Positions 10,001-22,239 are shown, counted from the stretch's first letter. The stretch is 64,000 nucleotides of DNA from Lichtheimia corymbifera B2541 (GCA_000697475.1 JNEU01001000.1:1-64000), one strand, 5' to 3'. Made by a program: numbers and translations. Notes: a model not told the origin generated them from the letters alone.

Positions 10001-12688
10001 ACAATCGCTTTCGGATGGTATCAAGCTGACTTTGTTGTTCGGAAAGCTTGGTCTGAGCATCTTTACAAAGCAGCAATAATCGATCACGTTCTTGCTCCGA
10101 ATGTGCCAAACGGGTCTCAATGTCATGAATGTATTGCTCAGTGCTTTCATCCATCTCCTTGAACTTGACAAGTTTCTGGCGCAAATCAGTCAACATTTGT
10201 TGATCCTCCAAAGCTTCATCCACAGTACGAGCAAGCTTCCCTTCGAGTTCAGCGATATAGCTCTCATTGGTTTGCTCACGTTCTGTAGATTTGGCCAAGC
10301 GTGCCTTGAGTTCTGATAAAGTCTCTTGCTCATTCTCGTGCAAGGTTGCATATTGTGCAAGTTTGGCTTCCTGCTCAGCGAGTGCTTGATCTGAATGTGA
10401 AAGTGCAGCGCGCGCCATAGCTAGCTGTGATTCCAATGCTGATACAGACTTTTCATACTCTGCAATGACAGGTTCAACCAAGTGCTGAAAATCCAAATCC
10501 TGTTTTCGCTGCAGCTCCTTTTCCACGTGCTGATTGCGTTCTCGTGCCATTGCTACTTCCTTTTGCAATTCCACAATTTGGCGTCTCAACTCCGCTACAT
10601 TGTCTTCTGTGATGGTCGTAGTAGTCGTAGTAGCTGCTGAGACATTATCCATGGAAACGGATGGTGTTGGCAATGACTGGGGTGATGGTGGTAATGCCTG
10701 ATTGTTTGCAGCTGCTTGGGTCTTGAGATGACGCACTTCAGCTTTGAGCTTGTTGATGAGACCACGTAAATATTCTGGATTATCATTGGTGAGCCATTCT
10801 TCAGTCTCATTGCGTTCGACCCGATTTTTGATATTGCGAGCTCGATGGGCGTATTTGAGCGTATTGACAGTCTCCACAAGATTAACCTCGGCAGGGCTAA
10901 TACAAGCAATCATGAGCGTTGTGGCGTTTCCACCCAATGAATCTTGCAGCAGTCGAGTGAGCTTAGAATCACGATAAGGAATATGAGGTGTCGGACGTTG
11001 TTTCAAGGAGGAAGGTGATGATGAGGAATAATGATGGCTGTCCGCCAATGCCGAAATAACATTTCCCAGCGCCAATAACCCAGCATTGATATTGATCCCT
11101 TCTTTACGTCGATCACCTTGTGCTGCTGTCCTTTTCAGTCGTTCAGAACCGGCTAAATCGACAAAATGGAACTTGGAATGGCTAATGACCCATTTGCCAT
11201 TATCATCATCATGCTGCTGCTGCTTTTCCATTTGGCCCACCATAGCACGCACGTTCATTGTACTACTACGTCTACCAATCATTGTTGATCGAGTCGATTG
11301 TGGTTTTCGAATGCCTGATGATGATGTGGTGGTGGATGTTTTGGATGATGCTGGTGTTGTTGTTGATGCTGGTACCCATTTTTCTTGCTTTAGCGTAACT
11401 GAGAAAATGGCGTGCGAGCGTGATGATTTGGCATTCATATCGGTTGACCCAGTGGCTCGATTCAGCGTTCCCATCTGCAAGTATCTATTCTAGTATTAGT
11501 CATTCTGCAAAAAAGATTTCACTCCTTATGCATTGTACCCCGTATCATACCTCAATACATCATCTGTACTTTCGACAGGTACCTCCTTAACACCAGTCCA
11601 ATAAATCTGGCCCTTGGGGTCTTCACGCACAGTGACGGGTGGTCGTTCCGATGCCGGTGCCGGGTTTAATAAATCCACCAATTCTTCATTATAGATCTCC
11701 ACAAATGATACTTTGACGGTGCACTTTGACGTTTTGCTTTGCTGTGAAGCATGCTCACGATGCTGATCATTAAGTGAACTAGTGGATACACGTCGATTCA
11801 CCATCATGGACATGGGTCGTAATCGAGTAGGTGGTGATGTTGGTGATGTTGATGATGTATTGTTGTTAGGAGATGTCTGCATGGGTCGCCGCGGAAGCCC
11901 ACTTTGTTGTTGTGATGCTGATGATGGTGGCACGATAGTACTGTTTGGACGTTTATTCTTGGCATGACCCAGCTTATTGAAAAGGGCAGTCATAGCTCTT
12001 GGAATAATGCCTAAGAGATATACTTGATGTCAACATATAATTGCGATGCATATTGTTTATGTGTCTCATTTACCTTCATGTTCAGGGTTACGCTGGTCAT
12101 GTCCTATTTCGGTGCCCATCGTGTATGTCTTGCCTGATGAAGTTTGGCCCTGTACCACCATAAAACAGTTAGAGCTTATCGTAATCTTTTTGGGACATGT
12201 GCCTTGTGTTCCTTACATATGCTAAGATTGTCACATTGTATCCTATGCCATTATGCAACGTTAGAACCATCATTCAACCTAGACAGTGACTTGTCCACCC
12301 TTACCATCAATGAACCGATCCACCATGTTGGATGCTACAGTAGAAAAGACCTGCTCTTGCGTGCTGTCGGTGCCAAACACGTGATCAAATGAGAAGCTTT
12401 TATGATGTGGTACGACCGTGAGGCTGTCATTGTGGATCTGCACGACATCAGATTCCGTAGATTGGGAGAACCTTGGCTGAGCACGATCTTGCGATGTAAG
12501 AGGACGGACACGGAGTGCTGTATTGGGGTTGACATTTGTGTGAGATAAAATGAAAAGAAAGAGTGCGGAGAACAAGAAGGGGACAACGTGTCGTGTCCAC
12601 CACTATTGAATTTGATTTACTCACCCACTTGCACTTGTGCTGTCTCCTTGGTGGATGTTTTTGTGTTGGTAGGTGTACAAGGTGCCAT
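7032..12688 (-). CDS. Kinesin motor protein, probably kinesin-4 family
   Basis: A plus-end-directed microtubule motor of 1763 residues. Exons: 12688-12625, 12517-12305, 12242-12217, 12149-12074, 12010-11551, 11484-7032. The motor domain is N-terminal. It has the P-loop GQTSSGKT at about 102-109, switch I SSRSHA at about 300 and switch II DLAGSE at about 389, and ends near 500 with [11 protein letters not shown]. That ending and the [18 protein letters not shown] block resemble KIF4/KIF21, hence the subfamily call. A coiled-coil of roughly 900 residues follows, then a Ser/Pro-rich stretch and a final short coil. Unusually, the motor carries two low-complexity insertions, at about residues 142-222 and 314-383, and a smaller one near 428-440. 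The large last exon and the compact early exons agree with an expressed gene. Confidence 0.93.
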
Positions 12689-15260
12689 TGTTTACAAGAT
12701 GATGCTGTTGCTGGTTATATACACATGAAAAGGTGTCGTGTTGGTGATGGGTGATGGATGAGATGATGATATGAAGAGAGGAGAATCGGAAATCGAGAAG
12801 CCGATGAATATGGCAGCGAGAGTATTCACACACGATGAAGAAGAGAAGGAAGGAAAAAAAGATGCTGATCGACCTGTAAAGAAGGGGGTGTATTGATGAC
12901 CAGGTCTTTCTTTATCGGGGGAGAAAGAGAGTTTTTGTATGCGTATATGCGTATATGCGTGCGTGCGTGTGCGTGTGTGTGTGATGTGATGTGTTTGATG
13001 CAGATCAAATGAAACCGCGCGTGTATCTGCAAAAGTAGAGTTGGTTAATGTATATATACATCGCCATAGTGGTTATTGTTGATGATCCCCTCTCTTTCAC
13101 TCACTCACCCAAAGGATGCAGGTTATCGTACAAAAGGAATGGAAAGGGTGGTGTGAGGTGGACGACCAAAAAGAGAGAGAGAAGAAGCGAAAAAAGAAAG
13201 AGATAACTCAGGACCTTGAATTAGACAAAGGAAAAAAAGTAGGATGATGAATGTAAAACACATGAACTTGCCCCAAATGAAGTGAGCTTTCTTCTTGTAT
13301 CACGGCGTGTAATTGTACTACAAAATGCACAGACGCCAATATCCAATAAGCTTTTTCATTCGCTCACTCATGCCCTTTTCCCCGACCTGTCAGGCATGGC
13401 ATAGTGCTCGAATGCCACCACATGTTAGACATCCGACTGTGATTAACCTACCCATTTGTACTCGAGCATATTCTCTCTTTTGGCCATTGGTCCCATTGTT
13501 GTGCCAATTGCTAAAGATAGAGCGATCTCATCTCCTCGCGCCTTTCTTTATTCCAAAACAAGCCAGATCTTCTGGAGGAAACATAAAACACAAAAAGATG
13601 ATGGTCATGCAGGTATTATTCATCTCACTGCTCTATTATTAAAAAGATCCACGTACGTACACAAGATGTATTAATTTAATCAATTCTCCACTCGTGTGTT
13701 TCATCTCTTTATCATATCATGATAACGGCATCCTCCTTTCCTGGTATTATGCATATCATCCATTTCTTCCTTGCCATTGTCCCTCTTCCATCATCGGTTT
13801 CCGGCACATGTGATCTAGAACAATGGTTATTCACTATCATTATACTTTTTTGTATAATGACGCAGCGGAGGTGAATGTTTGGATCTCTACGTATGCAGGT
13901 AGTACCATCTCATATGTGGATTGCAAATCCAGTAAAGCACGAGGGAGGTTTTTCATCCCAAGCCTGTCGCCTTTCCCTTTTCTTACCACTCCCTTTGAAA
14001 TATGCTCATGCTCCCTTTCCTCATCCTCATCCATAGAGTAACCCATCTATAGAGCATGGATTTATACGTACAGGTTTTTCCTCTCACAAATGCTATATAT
14101 CTGGTTAACCTATGTGGGTAGTGCCCGGTTGACTTTCCGAGCACGTATTTTGGCGCAAACGTGACAGGAGAAGTGGAGCACGCAATACACATTTAGATAT
14201 TCATTGTAATAGGATCCATATCCCTATTGTATTTTTCACCACCTGTGCATTAGTTGTTCACAAGATGGTATCCTCAAACGCGCTCTCCCCTTATCAATGA
14301 GCACAACTCTTGACAAAGAATATCTTGTGTCACCATTAGGTTGTTTAAGGTTCAAAACAAACTATCTGGGTTTTTTTCGTAATGCAAAAATCATCGTCAG
14401 AATACATGCTCCAAAAATCGATCATCCTTTTCCATCCAAGCAAGGCAAGTTGCAATTTACCTGCCGTTTGATTCAAATGCGGCATGGCTTTTCGATGAAA
14501 AATGTAATGCGTGACACTATTTGAGTCTCAGGAGCGTCTTTAAACCAATATGTTTTTCACGTTGGCTCCTAAAAGGAGGAAGGGTGACAAATCAAATAGT
14601 GTCAACATCAGCAGGGCAATCAAGGTTAATGATGGTCATCATCACCATCATCTGTCAAATCTCGATCCATGTTTACTCAATAAAGCCCCTCCTTTTACTC
14701 TATATACGAAATCATCTCCGTTACATGATGTATGCAGCAGTACCCATGAAAACACGTAAACAATGGATGCTTGCTATCATATGCAATATCGCTTTATGTA
14801 TCATTCGGCGATTCATCATCTACGTGGAGAAAGGAAAACCTTGTGTGTGTTCTCGATTCTTTATATTCATAACCCCCCTTGCATCCAACCCAAAAAGATC
14901 GCCCAACGCCGTCCACACATTTTCCCGAAAAATTAATCTGCCCGATAATGAACGTGCATATACACTACTGCTGCTGCCTGTTCCTCCTTGTAGTAAATTT
15001 GCGCCCAAACTCTCTCATTTCCTCATACTCAATAGCCCATATGACGTATTCCCACCACCCTCTTGTCAGGACATTCATCATCATGTGTTGAATAAAGACC
15101 CTGGGGTACATATATTGTATCAGGAGGAGGAAGCATATAAGCGGGGATGTTGCTGCAGTTGAAATCCATTGACGCGAGGCACAAACAACCCAAGCCCATG
15201 TGCTGCATAAACAATGCATCCAGTTTCCACATTGACGATAAGACCACAATCACCGTTTCA
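12689..15260. other. 2.6-kb region without a recognisable gene
   Basis: The first part (12700-13250) is purine/pyrimidine-biased and is probably the kinesin promoter and leader. The remainder shows only scattered open frames without family features or sensible splice structure. The longest (14521-15162, plus strand) has no ATG start and unconvincing composition. Confidence 0.5.
12938..12990. repeat. Simple repeat, GCGTATAT/GTGC/GT-rich
   Basis: A short run of GCGTATAT units grades into GCGT and then GT repeats upstream of the kinesin gene. It is a typical microsatellite and a Z-DNA-prone purine/pyrimidine alternation. Confidence 0.7.
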
Positions 15261-16637
15261 TTATTCACATGCAAGTTTGGCATCAAATGAAGTAAGAGCT
15301 ATGGCAAATGCTTGTACAAGGCACATGGGGTACTTGAAATCCATCGTAAAGTGATCAGGACCGGTTCTTCCAAATTGCATCACGATATAATCCACTAGTT
15401 TCGACTGCACGTGAGTCACTTTTTCCCAATGGACTAATACACTGATAGCACTTACAATCATTGTCATGCACAATTTGAAAGTTTTTGACAGATGCTTGTG
15501 TCACTCGCCCGCTAAAGTTCAATACAAAGGATTGTGTATCTGGATTGCGTAGAAGAAAAATCAGCCAAGTGGCCCATCCATGGATCCGTCCACTCAGTAC
15601 CTTCATTCCACTGGGGGCTTTTATTGTGAAGAACCAGTAAATCACGAGCACCACCTTCACGATACTTGTTCAAAAGCGTATCCGATTCCTAAATAGGACC
15701 ATGTCAAAACAGCCGCCATATCAACCGATCCTCCTGTATCATATACTTGCCGACGTAGGTCGAAACTCGGGTCGTTTACCATCACGCGTCAGAGTATGCA
15801 TCAGGATCGTCATCTTCCTAGGACCTTTGAAGCCAAGAATGTTGGGATCCTACATACAAAGGTAAGAGGATATCTCAAGCGTACGTGTTTGAACAAAACC
15901 ATACATAAAGAACAGCACCCAACTCCTCTCGCACAGGCAAATCATTCTTTGTTGGATCGTTTTCTTTTCTTGTGGGGTTTCTTCCATGCGAATAAATGAC
16001 GAACGTTGTGCCTAAAAAGTTGGACCTTGATAGAAACAAGCATACCTATCAATATTCTCCCATCCACGCATACGCCATCCTTTCCCTTTTAGAGCACATA
16101 CCTTACTTTGCCCAACTCTACAGGTGTACCTGGTCCTTGCGGTGTATCATGGACAATGCCAGTGATCGTATAATAGCTGGTTTGGCTCTTGCGCTTTTTG
16201 CGCGCAGTCATGACATGATGTAGGTCGCCTGATGGAATATGTTCGATCAACAGCTGATATTGTGGATTGAGCTTATCAAGGCCGTCTCTGTAGCGGCATA
16301 TACGACATGCTATGCGGGTATTCAATGCAGCCGGCCTTTGTCAGTTAGCTTTTTTTTTACATCCTTTGTATACTGTAGCAAGGTTGGTTGCTTACCGAAA
16401 AGCAAGGTTCATAAGCTCTTCAATGCTAAATAATGGTGGTTGTGGTCCATAATCGCGTGGTGGAACTGGCCGAGTCACTCGTACCATGTGGGGATCGTCG
16501 TTTATGGCGGCTGGTGCAACAGGGGCTCCATTTTCGTTGGCATTGTCATCTTCAGAAGCTGAATCAGGCCCGTATGCTAGATGGCGTTGTTCAAGTTGAG
16601 GATGGAGAGTTACATCATGGGGCCGATCGTCGTTCAT
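15261..16637 (-). CDS. Tubby-like protein
   Basis: A Tubby-domain protein of 291 residues. Tubby domains bind phosphoinositides. Exons: 16637-16396, 16335-16107, 15849-15751, 15688-15601, 15539-15456, 15394-15261. A short, polar N-terminus (about 80 residues) precedes the domain. The domain shows [43 protein letters not shown], the YIVMQFGR strand and the family's characteristic C-terminal end FDAKLACE. The intron after exon 3 uses a GCAAGT donor (GC-AG), and alternatives break the frame. The start at 16637 is the first ATG. An upstream in-frame extension lacks ATG. The protein is shorter than animal Tubby/TULP proteins, consisting of little more than the domain. Its role in fungi is not defined. 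It may act in membrane trafficking or signalling. Confidence 0.93.
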
Positions 16638-17378
16638 TTCAACAAGAGAATAAGGGTGCAAGGAGATAAAGAGACAAGGAGGAGAGGAGAAGGATAAAAT
16701 CTCCGGTTCACATGAGCCCTTTACGGTGGTGTTTTACATTACATTTCCTTTTACCTACTAGAAAGCCTTATTCACACCATGCCTTGAAATCAATTAGAGT
16801 CGTATCCCAATGATATAGGTGATTCATTGAAACCATGATATAGCAATAAAAAGAACGGAGCAAAGAAGAAGAGGAGGAGGAGAATGCAAGTTGTGCATTG
16901 CTTACAAGGAGTCAAAGGAAATGGGCTGCATAAATGGCATGTTGTATATGTGATGTGACAGGTGTTACATTATTCCACCTTGTCCATGCCTAGACTTTAA
17001 CACTCATTGCTAAGTTTCAATCGGTGTATTCCTTCTGGTGAACCTTGTCGTCACTTTTGGTAAATCACAACGGTGTCAGTTGCCCCAATAAACTGGCTAT
17101 AATAGCTTCATTGTCTTCTTTTTCTCTTTTGCCACCCAACCAACCCAATATCACATGTTGAAGAATATCTGTGTGTGGGAAACATCGAAAACGGGACACG
17201 TCGAATCTGTCATGCTAGAGACAAAAAAAGGCATTACACATTATTGTTATTAACCAATGAAAGCTATTTGTTGGGATATAGAACAAAGAGGGTCGATGCA
17301 AGGAGCGTTGGATGCAAAGCAAAGAGTGATGAAAGAGAGTGGGAAATGAGTAAGGGGAGGATATCATCATCACCATCA
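16638..17378. other. Intergenic, presumed Tubby promoter
   Basis: Purine-rich stretches (GAGGAG runs near 16870) lie upstream of the Tubby start. No gene or structured element was recognised. Confidence 0.5.
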
Positions 17379-17918
17379 TCAAGCAAAAAAGAAGATGAAT
17401 ACAGCTGATGCCGTGGATAGAGCCAACAATAACACGTTGGGCAGATTGATACCAGCAGCGTTATAATGAAGCATGATGGGACGAGATCGTAAGCGTAAAT
17501 CTTCGTAGAAATATGTATCGGCTTCGCAAGTGACCGTCAAGTAAATAAGCTGAGGCGCTTCTTCGATTTCCGTGCCATTATCAAAGGTCCTTTTGACTGA
17601 TAATCCACCAGGAACTTTCCAATCATACGATCCCGTATACGTGAAGTTGAGCTGAAAGCCGGTCGAGTTGCCGCCAGGAATCTCATGGTCAGTGGTGATA
17701 TTTTGAAGCAGCTGCGTTGCCGAAGCGTCTTGCCACAAAGCCACATCGATTGAGTATTCGCCTGTACCCATATTCTGATACGTGTATTCGATGGTGATAT
17801 GGTCGCCAGGTGTTACGGTAGCATTGTATTCTGGAACGGAGATGTGAGGGCCCACTTGAGCAAATGTTTGATGAAATGAAAGGATTGCCAACGCAATAAG
17901 GAATAAATAGGAAAGCAT
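17379..17918 (-). CDS. Secreted, probably GPI-anchored protein of unknown function
   Basis: A single-exon gene for 179 residues. The ATG at 17918 starts a clear signal peptide (about residues 1-20, ending in QTFA). The open frame continues upstream without an ATG that makes better sense. The mature part is a beta-rich domain with several N-glycosylation sites (NAT, NIT, NST, NFT, NGT). The C-terminal 18 or so residues are hydrophobic with nothing after them, as in GPI attachment signals. There are only two cysteines at most. I do not recognise the family. An Ig-like or cell-wall surface protein is a guess from the strand-rich pattern. It lies tail-to-head behind the Tubby gene with no sign of co-regulation. 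Confidence 0.7.
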   Translation of the reverse strand: MLSYLFLIALAILSFHQTFAQVGPHISVPEYNATVTPGDHITIEYTYQNMGTGEYSIDVALWQDASATQLLQNITTDHEIPGGNSTGFQLNFTYTGSYDWKVPGGLSVKRTFDNGTEIEEAPQLIYLTVTCEADTYFYEDLRLRSRPIMLHYNAAGINLPNVLLLALSTASAVFIFFFA

Positions 17919-18309
17919 GTTGAGACAACAACAGCTATAATGAAAGAAGGGAAAAGGCAGTAAAGGAGAGAAACAAATGAAAATCCCTAGTAGGGTCTCG
18001 ATGCTGATTTTTCTTTTTGGCATGTACCTCCAGCATTGATGTTGTCCCTCTCGAATAAAGAGCATCCGGGGAAATGTTACACACGACACGTTTTATTTTT
18101 GGAAGGAACAAAGAGTACAAGGATGCTATAGTAAGAAAGTCAAGAAAAGAAGCCTAGAACGGGCCTGCAAGATGTAATAGGGTTCATATTCAGAATCAAC
18201 AATTCATTCGTCTCTTAACGTTTGCCGTAACATATATGCAGGGAGCCCTTTATAAGTTGGCGGATCAGAATGAAAAGGAGAACAGCGTGGCTAGAACAAG
18301 GGCGGACGG
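17919..18309. other. Intergenic, nothing recognised
   Basis: This is the upstream region of the secreted-protein gene. No further gene was seen. Confidence 0.4.
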
Positions 18310-18952
18310 TGAATCATTGCTTGCACGAGAATTAGAAACGAGCACTGATGGTGCATTTGGTTACAAAAAGTTTATTAAGGCAAGCAGCAGCGGTTGCACG
18401 AATGCTCGGTCCAAGAATCCAGTACTTTCGCTGGTCCAACCTGATGTAGGTTCTCCTGATTGCTTCTTTGTCTTCGGGTGGATATAGGTTTTTGATGCTG
18501 TTGGAGCTAGTGGTAATAGTAGTAGTGGTAGTGGTGGAGGTGGAGGATTTGGATGGTGTGTTACTGCCGTTATCGTTTTCTTTAGTACGCTGTAGTACAT
18601 GGCACTCTACATATGGCGTCCCAGCTTACACCTTCTTTGATCTGATGGATAAAATTGTTTAGACAAGGCATCCTGCATCACTCGTTATACTTACCAGGTC
18701 TATGTTGAGCAAAGTTGTACATTCATTTATCCTCCTAATCCAGTTGCCACGGAATGCACGATTTGACAGCGTGCAATCTCGGGACGAAAGAATGTAACCC
18801 TCAACGGTATCCAAACCTTCTTGTAAGTGAACTTTGCCTTGTTCTTTTTGCGTTATCCTGCGAAGATAACTATTTGCACCGGATTAGCTAAAACCTTCAC
18901 ATAAAATCCTAGTATTACCTTCTTTATGTTGCGGATCAATTAGATCTGACAT
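18310..18952 (-). pseudogene. Truncated pseudogene copy of the 502-residue gene at 61.1-62.9 kb
   Basis: Three exons of the intact gene can be traced. Exon 1 (18952-18919) is the same 34-nt length. Exon 2 runs from 18869 to about 18703 and contains RAFRGNWIRRI and LLNIDL, matching RAFRGNWTKRI and LLNIKL. Exon 3 runs from 18641 and contains TPSKSS, a Thr/Ser run and PPEDKEAIRRTYIRLD, matching the intact protein. A one-base loss near 18860 shifts exon 2. Exon 3 has an early stop and an internal deletion. Homology fades near 18310, so everything corresponding to exons 4-7 is missing. The 5' flank also resembles that of the intact copy for about 100 bp. It is a dead, 3'-truncated paralogue. Confidence 0.85.
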
Positions 18953-19050
18953 AGTTGGTAGCCAAGGCAACAAGGGCGATGACACTGAAAAGGAGGAGCT
19001 GCGCAATTTCACTGTGGTCTGTTTTTCGGCACGGGTGACATGGGCATGCA

Positions 19051-19497
19051 CTTATGTCACCTACAAAAGAGTCCCAAATTTCCCATCAGACTGAGGTTGC
19101 CTTTTACCTATAAATGATAGCTATACCTACCACAAAGGATCAATCAAAGAACACAGCCATGAGTCATTAGGCACCAATGATCAATGAAGAAGTGAGCTAC
19201 ATAGATGAATGCATGAGTATCCTCATTTTAGGGGATCGCATAAAGACCATCCTTGAGACTTACTAAGGGCCATTGATTGATGATGGTATGCATACAAAGA
19301 CAGGTAGAAAGAAAGGGTGCGTAATAGTGTTGGTGATAGCAGCCTTGTTTATATGTGAGTGGGCGTGGGAATTTTTTCCATGATGGATCGAACTGATAAA
19401 GTGGCCAAACACCTTGGGAAGTGATGGAAAATCAGCAACTGATGCACAAATACACCTGCGGCTTGAAAGATGATTATTTGTAGGTGACATAAGTGTG
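19051..19497. repeat. Inverted repeat pair, possible small transposon ends
   Basis: The 19-base sequence CACTTATGTCACCTACAAA at 19051-19069 recurs as its exact reverse complement at about 19479-19497. The pair points inward and encloses about 410 bp without a gene. A match of this length is very unlikely by chance. The flanks show no convincing target-site duplication, so a MITE is only one explanation. Confidence 0.55.
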
Positions 19498-19547
19498 TCC
19501 GGTAACATGGGTGGGGCCGTCCCTATTTAATTTTTTCTTGGTATGTA

Positions 19548-19574
19548 GCATCAGTTCGCGTAGCGAATTGATGC
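19548..19574. other. Stem-loop, 12-bp stem
   Basis: GCATCAGTTCGC, a 3-base loop GTA and GCGAATTGATGC pair at 11 of 12 positions. It lies in non-coding DNA just outside the inverted repeat pair. Function unknown. Confidence 0.4.
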
Positions 19575-19829
19575 TCTCATTGATACTCTCACAGCCAGTT
19601 TGGTAGAATGCTTATTGGATATGTTGTTTATTCTATGTAGAGTCACATTTTCCACACCCATCACTTCCTTTACATCCATTCTGATTACATTTGCTAAAAA
19701 CGTCTACCTCGTTTAATAGGGATACCATCAAGGATGTTACTAGTCATGGTTGTATGTTGGGAAGGTTATTTCTAAGAATGTTGTGATGTAAAACTTGTGG
19801 TGATGTGGTGGTAGTAATTGGCTTTGGGG

Positions 19830-20410
19830 CTAAAGTTGACTTGTTTGCTGTATCATGCCACATGCTGGGAGGTGCAATGATAATGATGGTGCTGGTAAAA
19901 GTTGTTGTGGTCTTGGATGAAGTGCTAGTGGCGCTCGCATTTGCTGGTCAGCCGAAGCTATTACATTCTCATTGTTGATCCGCGTATAGGCCGCATTGTT
20001 CGATCCTTCCGCACAGCGTATCGTGAACGTAAATACTGGGGTGTTTATAATGCATGCTGTATCCATCAGCGTACCGTGGCCACAGTTGCCTTGCTAACAC
20101 CTCCAAGTAACCTGGAAAGCGTTTCATCAGTATGAGTGGTATCCAAATGAATATATGTCGCAAATACAGTGTACCTGGATCAAGCTTCTACGCAAGACAA
20201 AGTGGCATCGTGAAGGTATATCCAAAAGAGACTTGTTGTATCGGCATAACTCACCATACTCCTTCACATCACCAACCACTTGCTTGCATCTTGAGCAGAT
20301 ATCCATGTGCATGGCCTTGTCCTTGAACAATTCCTTGCTATCATCATTCATATAACTTTCTTGTTGGTCCATGGCGCCATCATCATCATCCAGAAGTCGT
20401 CTACACCATC
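19830..20410 (-). other. Possible degenerate or unrecognised gene
   Basis: On the minus strand an acidic frame around 20400-20245 ends at a GTGAGT-type donor. Further frames at 20130-19830 include one with regularly spaced cysteines around 20080-19960. I could not join them into one convincing protein and recognise no family. The region lies in a repeat-rich interval next to a pseudogene, so a broken gene is as likely as an active one. Confidence 0.25.
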
Positions 20411-21045
20411 ATTGTTCGTAGTGATTGCAAAAGCCTCCGTATCCTCAAGTAAATCAGATAGCGGTACACCTGGTCCTCAGATTCAAGATCTCGAATGGGG
20501 TGTCATTGGTGTCGTCAATCGACAGGAGGACAAGGGGTTGAACATGGTTGAGATGACAAGACCGAATTGATGGGCGTTTGCTGGTTGGAAAGGAAGGCAA
20601 TGTCAATCGTGTACCGGATTCCTTTGTTCATGGACGACGAGCTGTATATCCTATTGTGCTCTTTGACCCTTTGGACGTCCCGTTTGCTCACTAGTGCAGA
20701 AGTAAGAATAATGAAAATAAACAAGTTGACTTTTATAAAACGCGTTGTGTCTGTCCTTATGCGTTTCATGCAGCTGGTTACTATTCCCCTTTCTCATTGG
20801 CAGTTACTATTTCCCCTTCTCATTGGCTAGAGCTTTACTATTGAGCATTCTTATTCGTAGTTACTATCTCGGGCGATTTTATTAGCTTGAGCGGCCCCAC
20901 CCACACTATCGCTGCGCCGCTTTTTCCCTTCCGCTTTTTTTCGTTTTTCTCTCTTCCCATGCTCAATCTCCCCCATCTCCTTAAAAGAAGTCTCTTCATT
21001 TCTTCCATCTTCCTTTTCATTCTATCCTCTCCCAAGTGCTTGTTA

Positions 21046-21556
21046 GGCCGCTGTATCTGTTTTTCATCCCATACATGCCTGTCAAATACTTGGACGCTTT
21101 AATGGGCCGCTGTATCTGTTTTTCATCCCATACATGCCTGTCAAATACTTGGACGCTTTAATGGGCCGCTGTATCTGTTTTTCATCCCATACATGCCTGT
21201 CAAATACTTGGACGCTTTAATGGGCCGCTGTATCTGTTTTTCATCCCATACATGCCTGTCAAATACTTGGACGCTTTAATGGGCCGCTGTATCTGTTTTT
21301 CATCCCATACATGCCTGTCAAATACTTGGACGCTTTAATGGGCCGCTGTATCTGTTTTTCATCCCATACATGCCTGTCAAATACTTGGACGCTTTAATGG
21401 GCCGCTGTATCTGTTTTTCATCCCATACATGCCTGTCAAATACTTGGACGCTTTAATGGGCCGCTGTATCTGTTTTTCATCCCATACATGCCTGTCAAAT
21501 ACTTGGACGCTTTAATGGGCCGCTGTATCTGTTTTTCATCCCATACATGCCTATCA
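21046..21556. repeat. 59-bp minisatellite, about 8.7 copies
   Basis: A tandem array with a 59-bp period. The TGTATCTGT marker falls at 21052, 21111, 21170 and so on to 21524. Copies are almost identical, apart from the first and the last partial unit. The unit contains GCCGCTGTATCTG followed by a CCCATACATGCCTG block. A related core occurs in the 83-bp array at 63.1-63.6 kb. The low divergence between copies indicates recent expansion or homogenisation. Confidence 0.95.
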
Positions 21557-21680
21557 GAAGCTTCCCTTCTCTCTTTTATTCTTTCTTCGTAACGCCTGGC
21601 AAAAGCTTATATTGTGGATGACTTCTTTGTTTGACTTCAAGCTAGGTATCCATGCTGTAACATACTACTGATTTTTTTGT

Positions 21681-22046
21681 CTTAGATGCCATTTGGTCAA
21701 AGGAATCAACTCATTTTACCTTGGAGACCATGCAAAGAACTTTGAGCAGTGTTTGAGGTATGGCACAGGAATTCTGCTGCAAACTAATGTGGCGTCGCAT
21801 ACTCTTCCGATCTGATTCTCATGGAGTATTAATAGGCAATTATTGTATTCAAGAGAACTGGTAAAGGAGGAGGAACATGTTTCGGATTACATCGTGGAGA
21901 CTTCGAATCGGTTTCAAGGGATCATCTTGTGGAATGCTCTTACGCTGAACAAAACTTGCTCTTGGATGACAGTGCACTGGGATTTTTTGCTTTGGAGCCT
22001 CCAACACCGGTTGCATCAAGAGAGATTCTTAAAGTACATCATATAG
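21681..22046 (+). other. Open frame with one internal stop, unrecognised
   Basis: One reading frame runs through this stretch with a single in-frame TGA at 21813-21815. It may be a decayed gene fragment following a splice-acceptor-like site (TTTTTTTGTCTTAG). No family was recognised. Confidence 0.2.
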
Positions 22047-22239
22047 AAAGCCTTATGATCTTCCAGTATATGCCAATTCAATCATGCAGCCTCTCATTGT
22101 AATGATAATCTACAATTCTACAAACCCATTTAATAATGATCACAATAACTGATTTTTTCACTTTGGTAATCATGATGATGACTTAAAACAGCTAATAACC
22201 CATTCCTCCCATCCCCCATCGCTGCCCAAAACAATGCAT

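Noticed and set aside
14521..15162. 213-residue open frame on the plus strand
   Set aside because: No ATG at its start, no family features, odd composition and no matching splice structure. It overlaps a region with several equally long random frames.
21046..21556. CRISPR-like array
   Set aside because: The 59-bp units are repeated in full without unique spacers, and the genome is fungal. It is a minisatellite.
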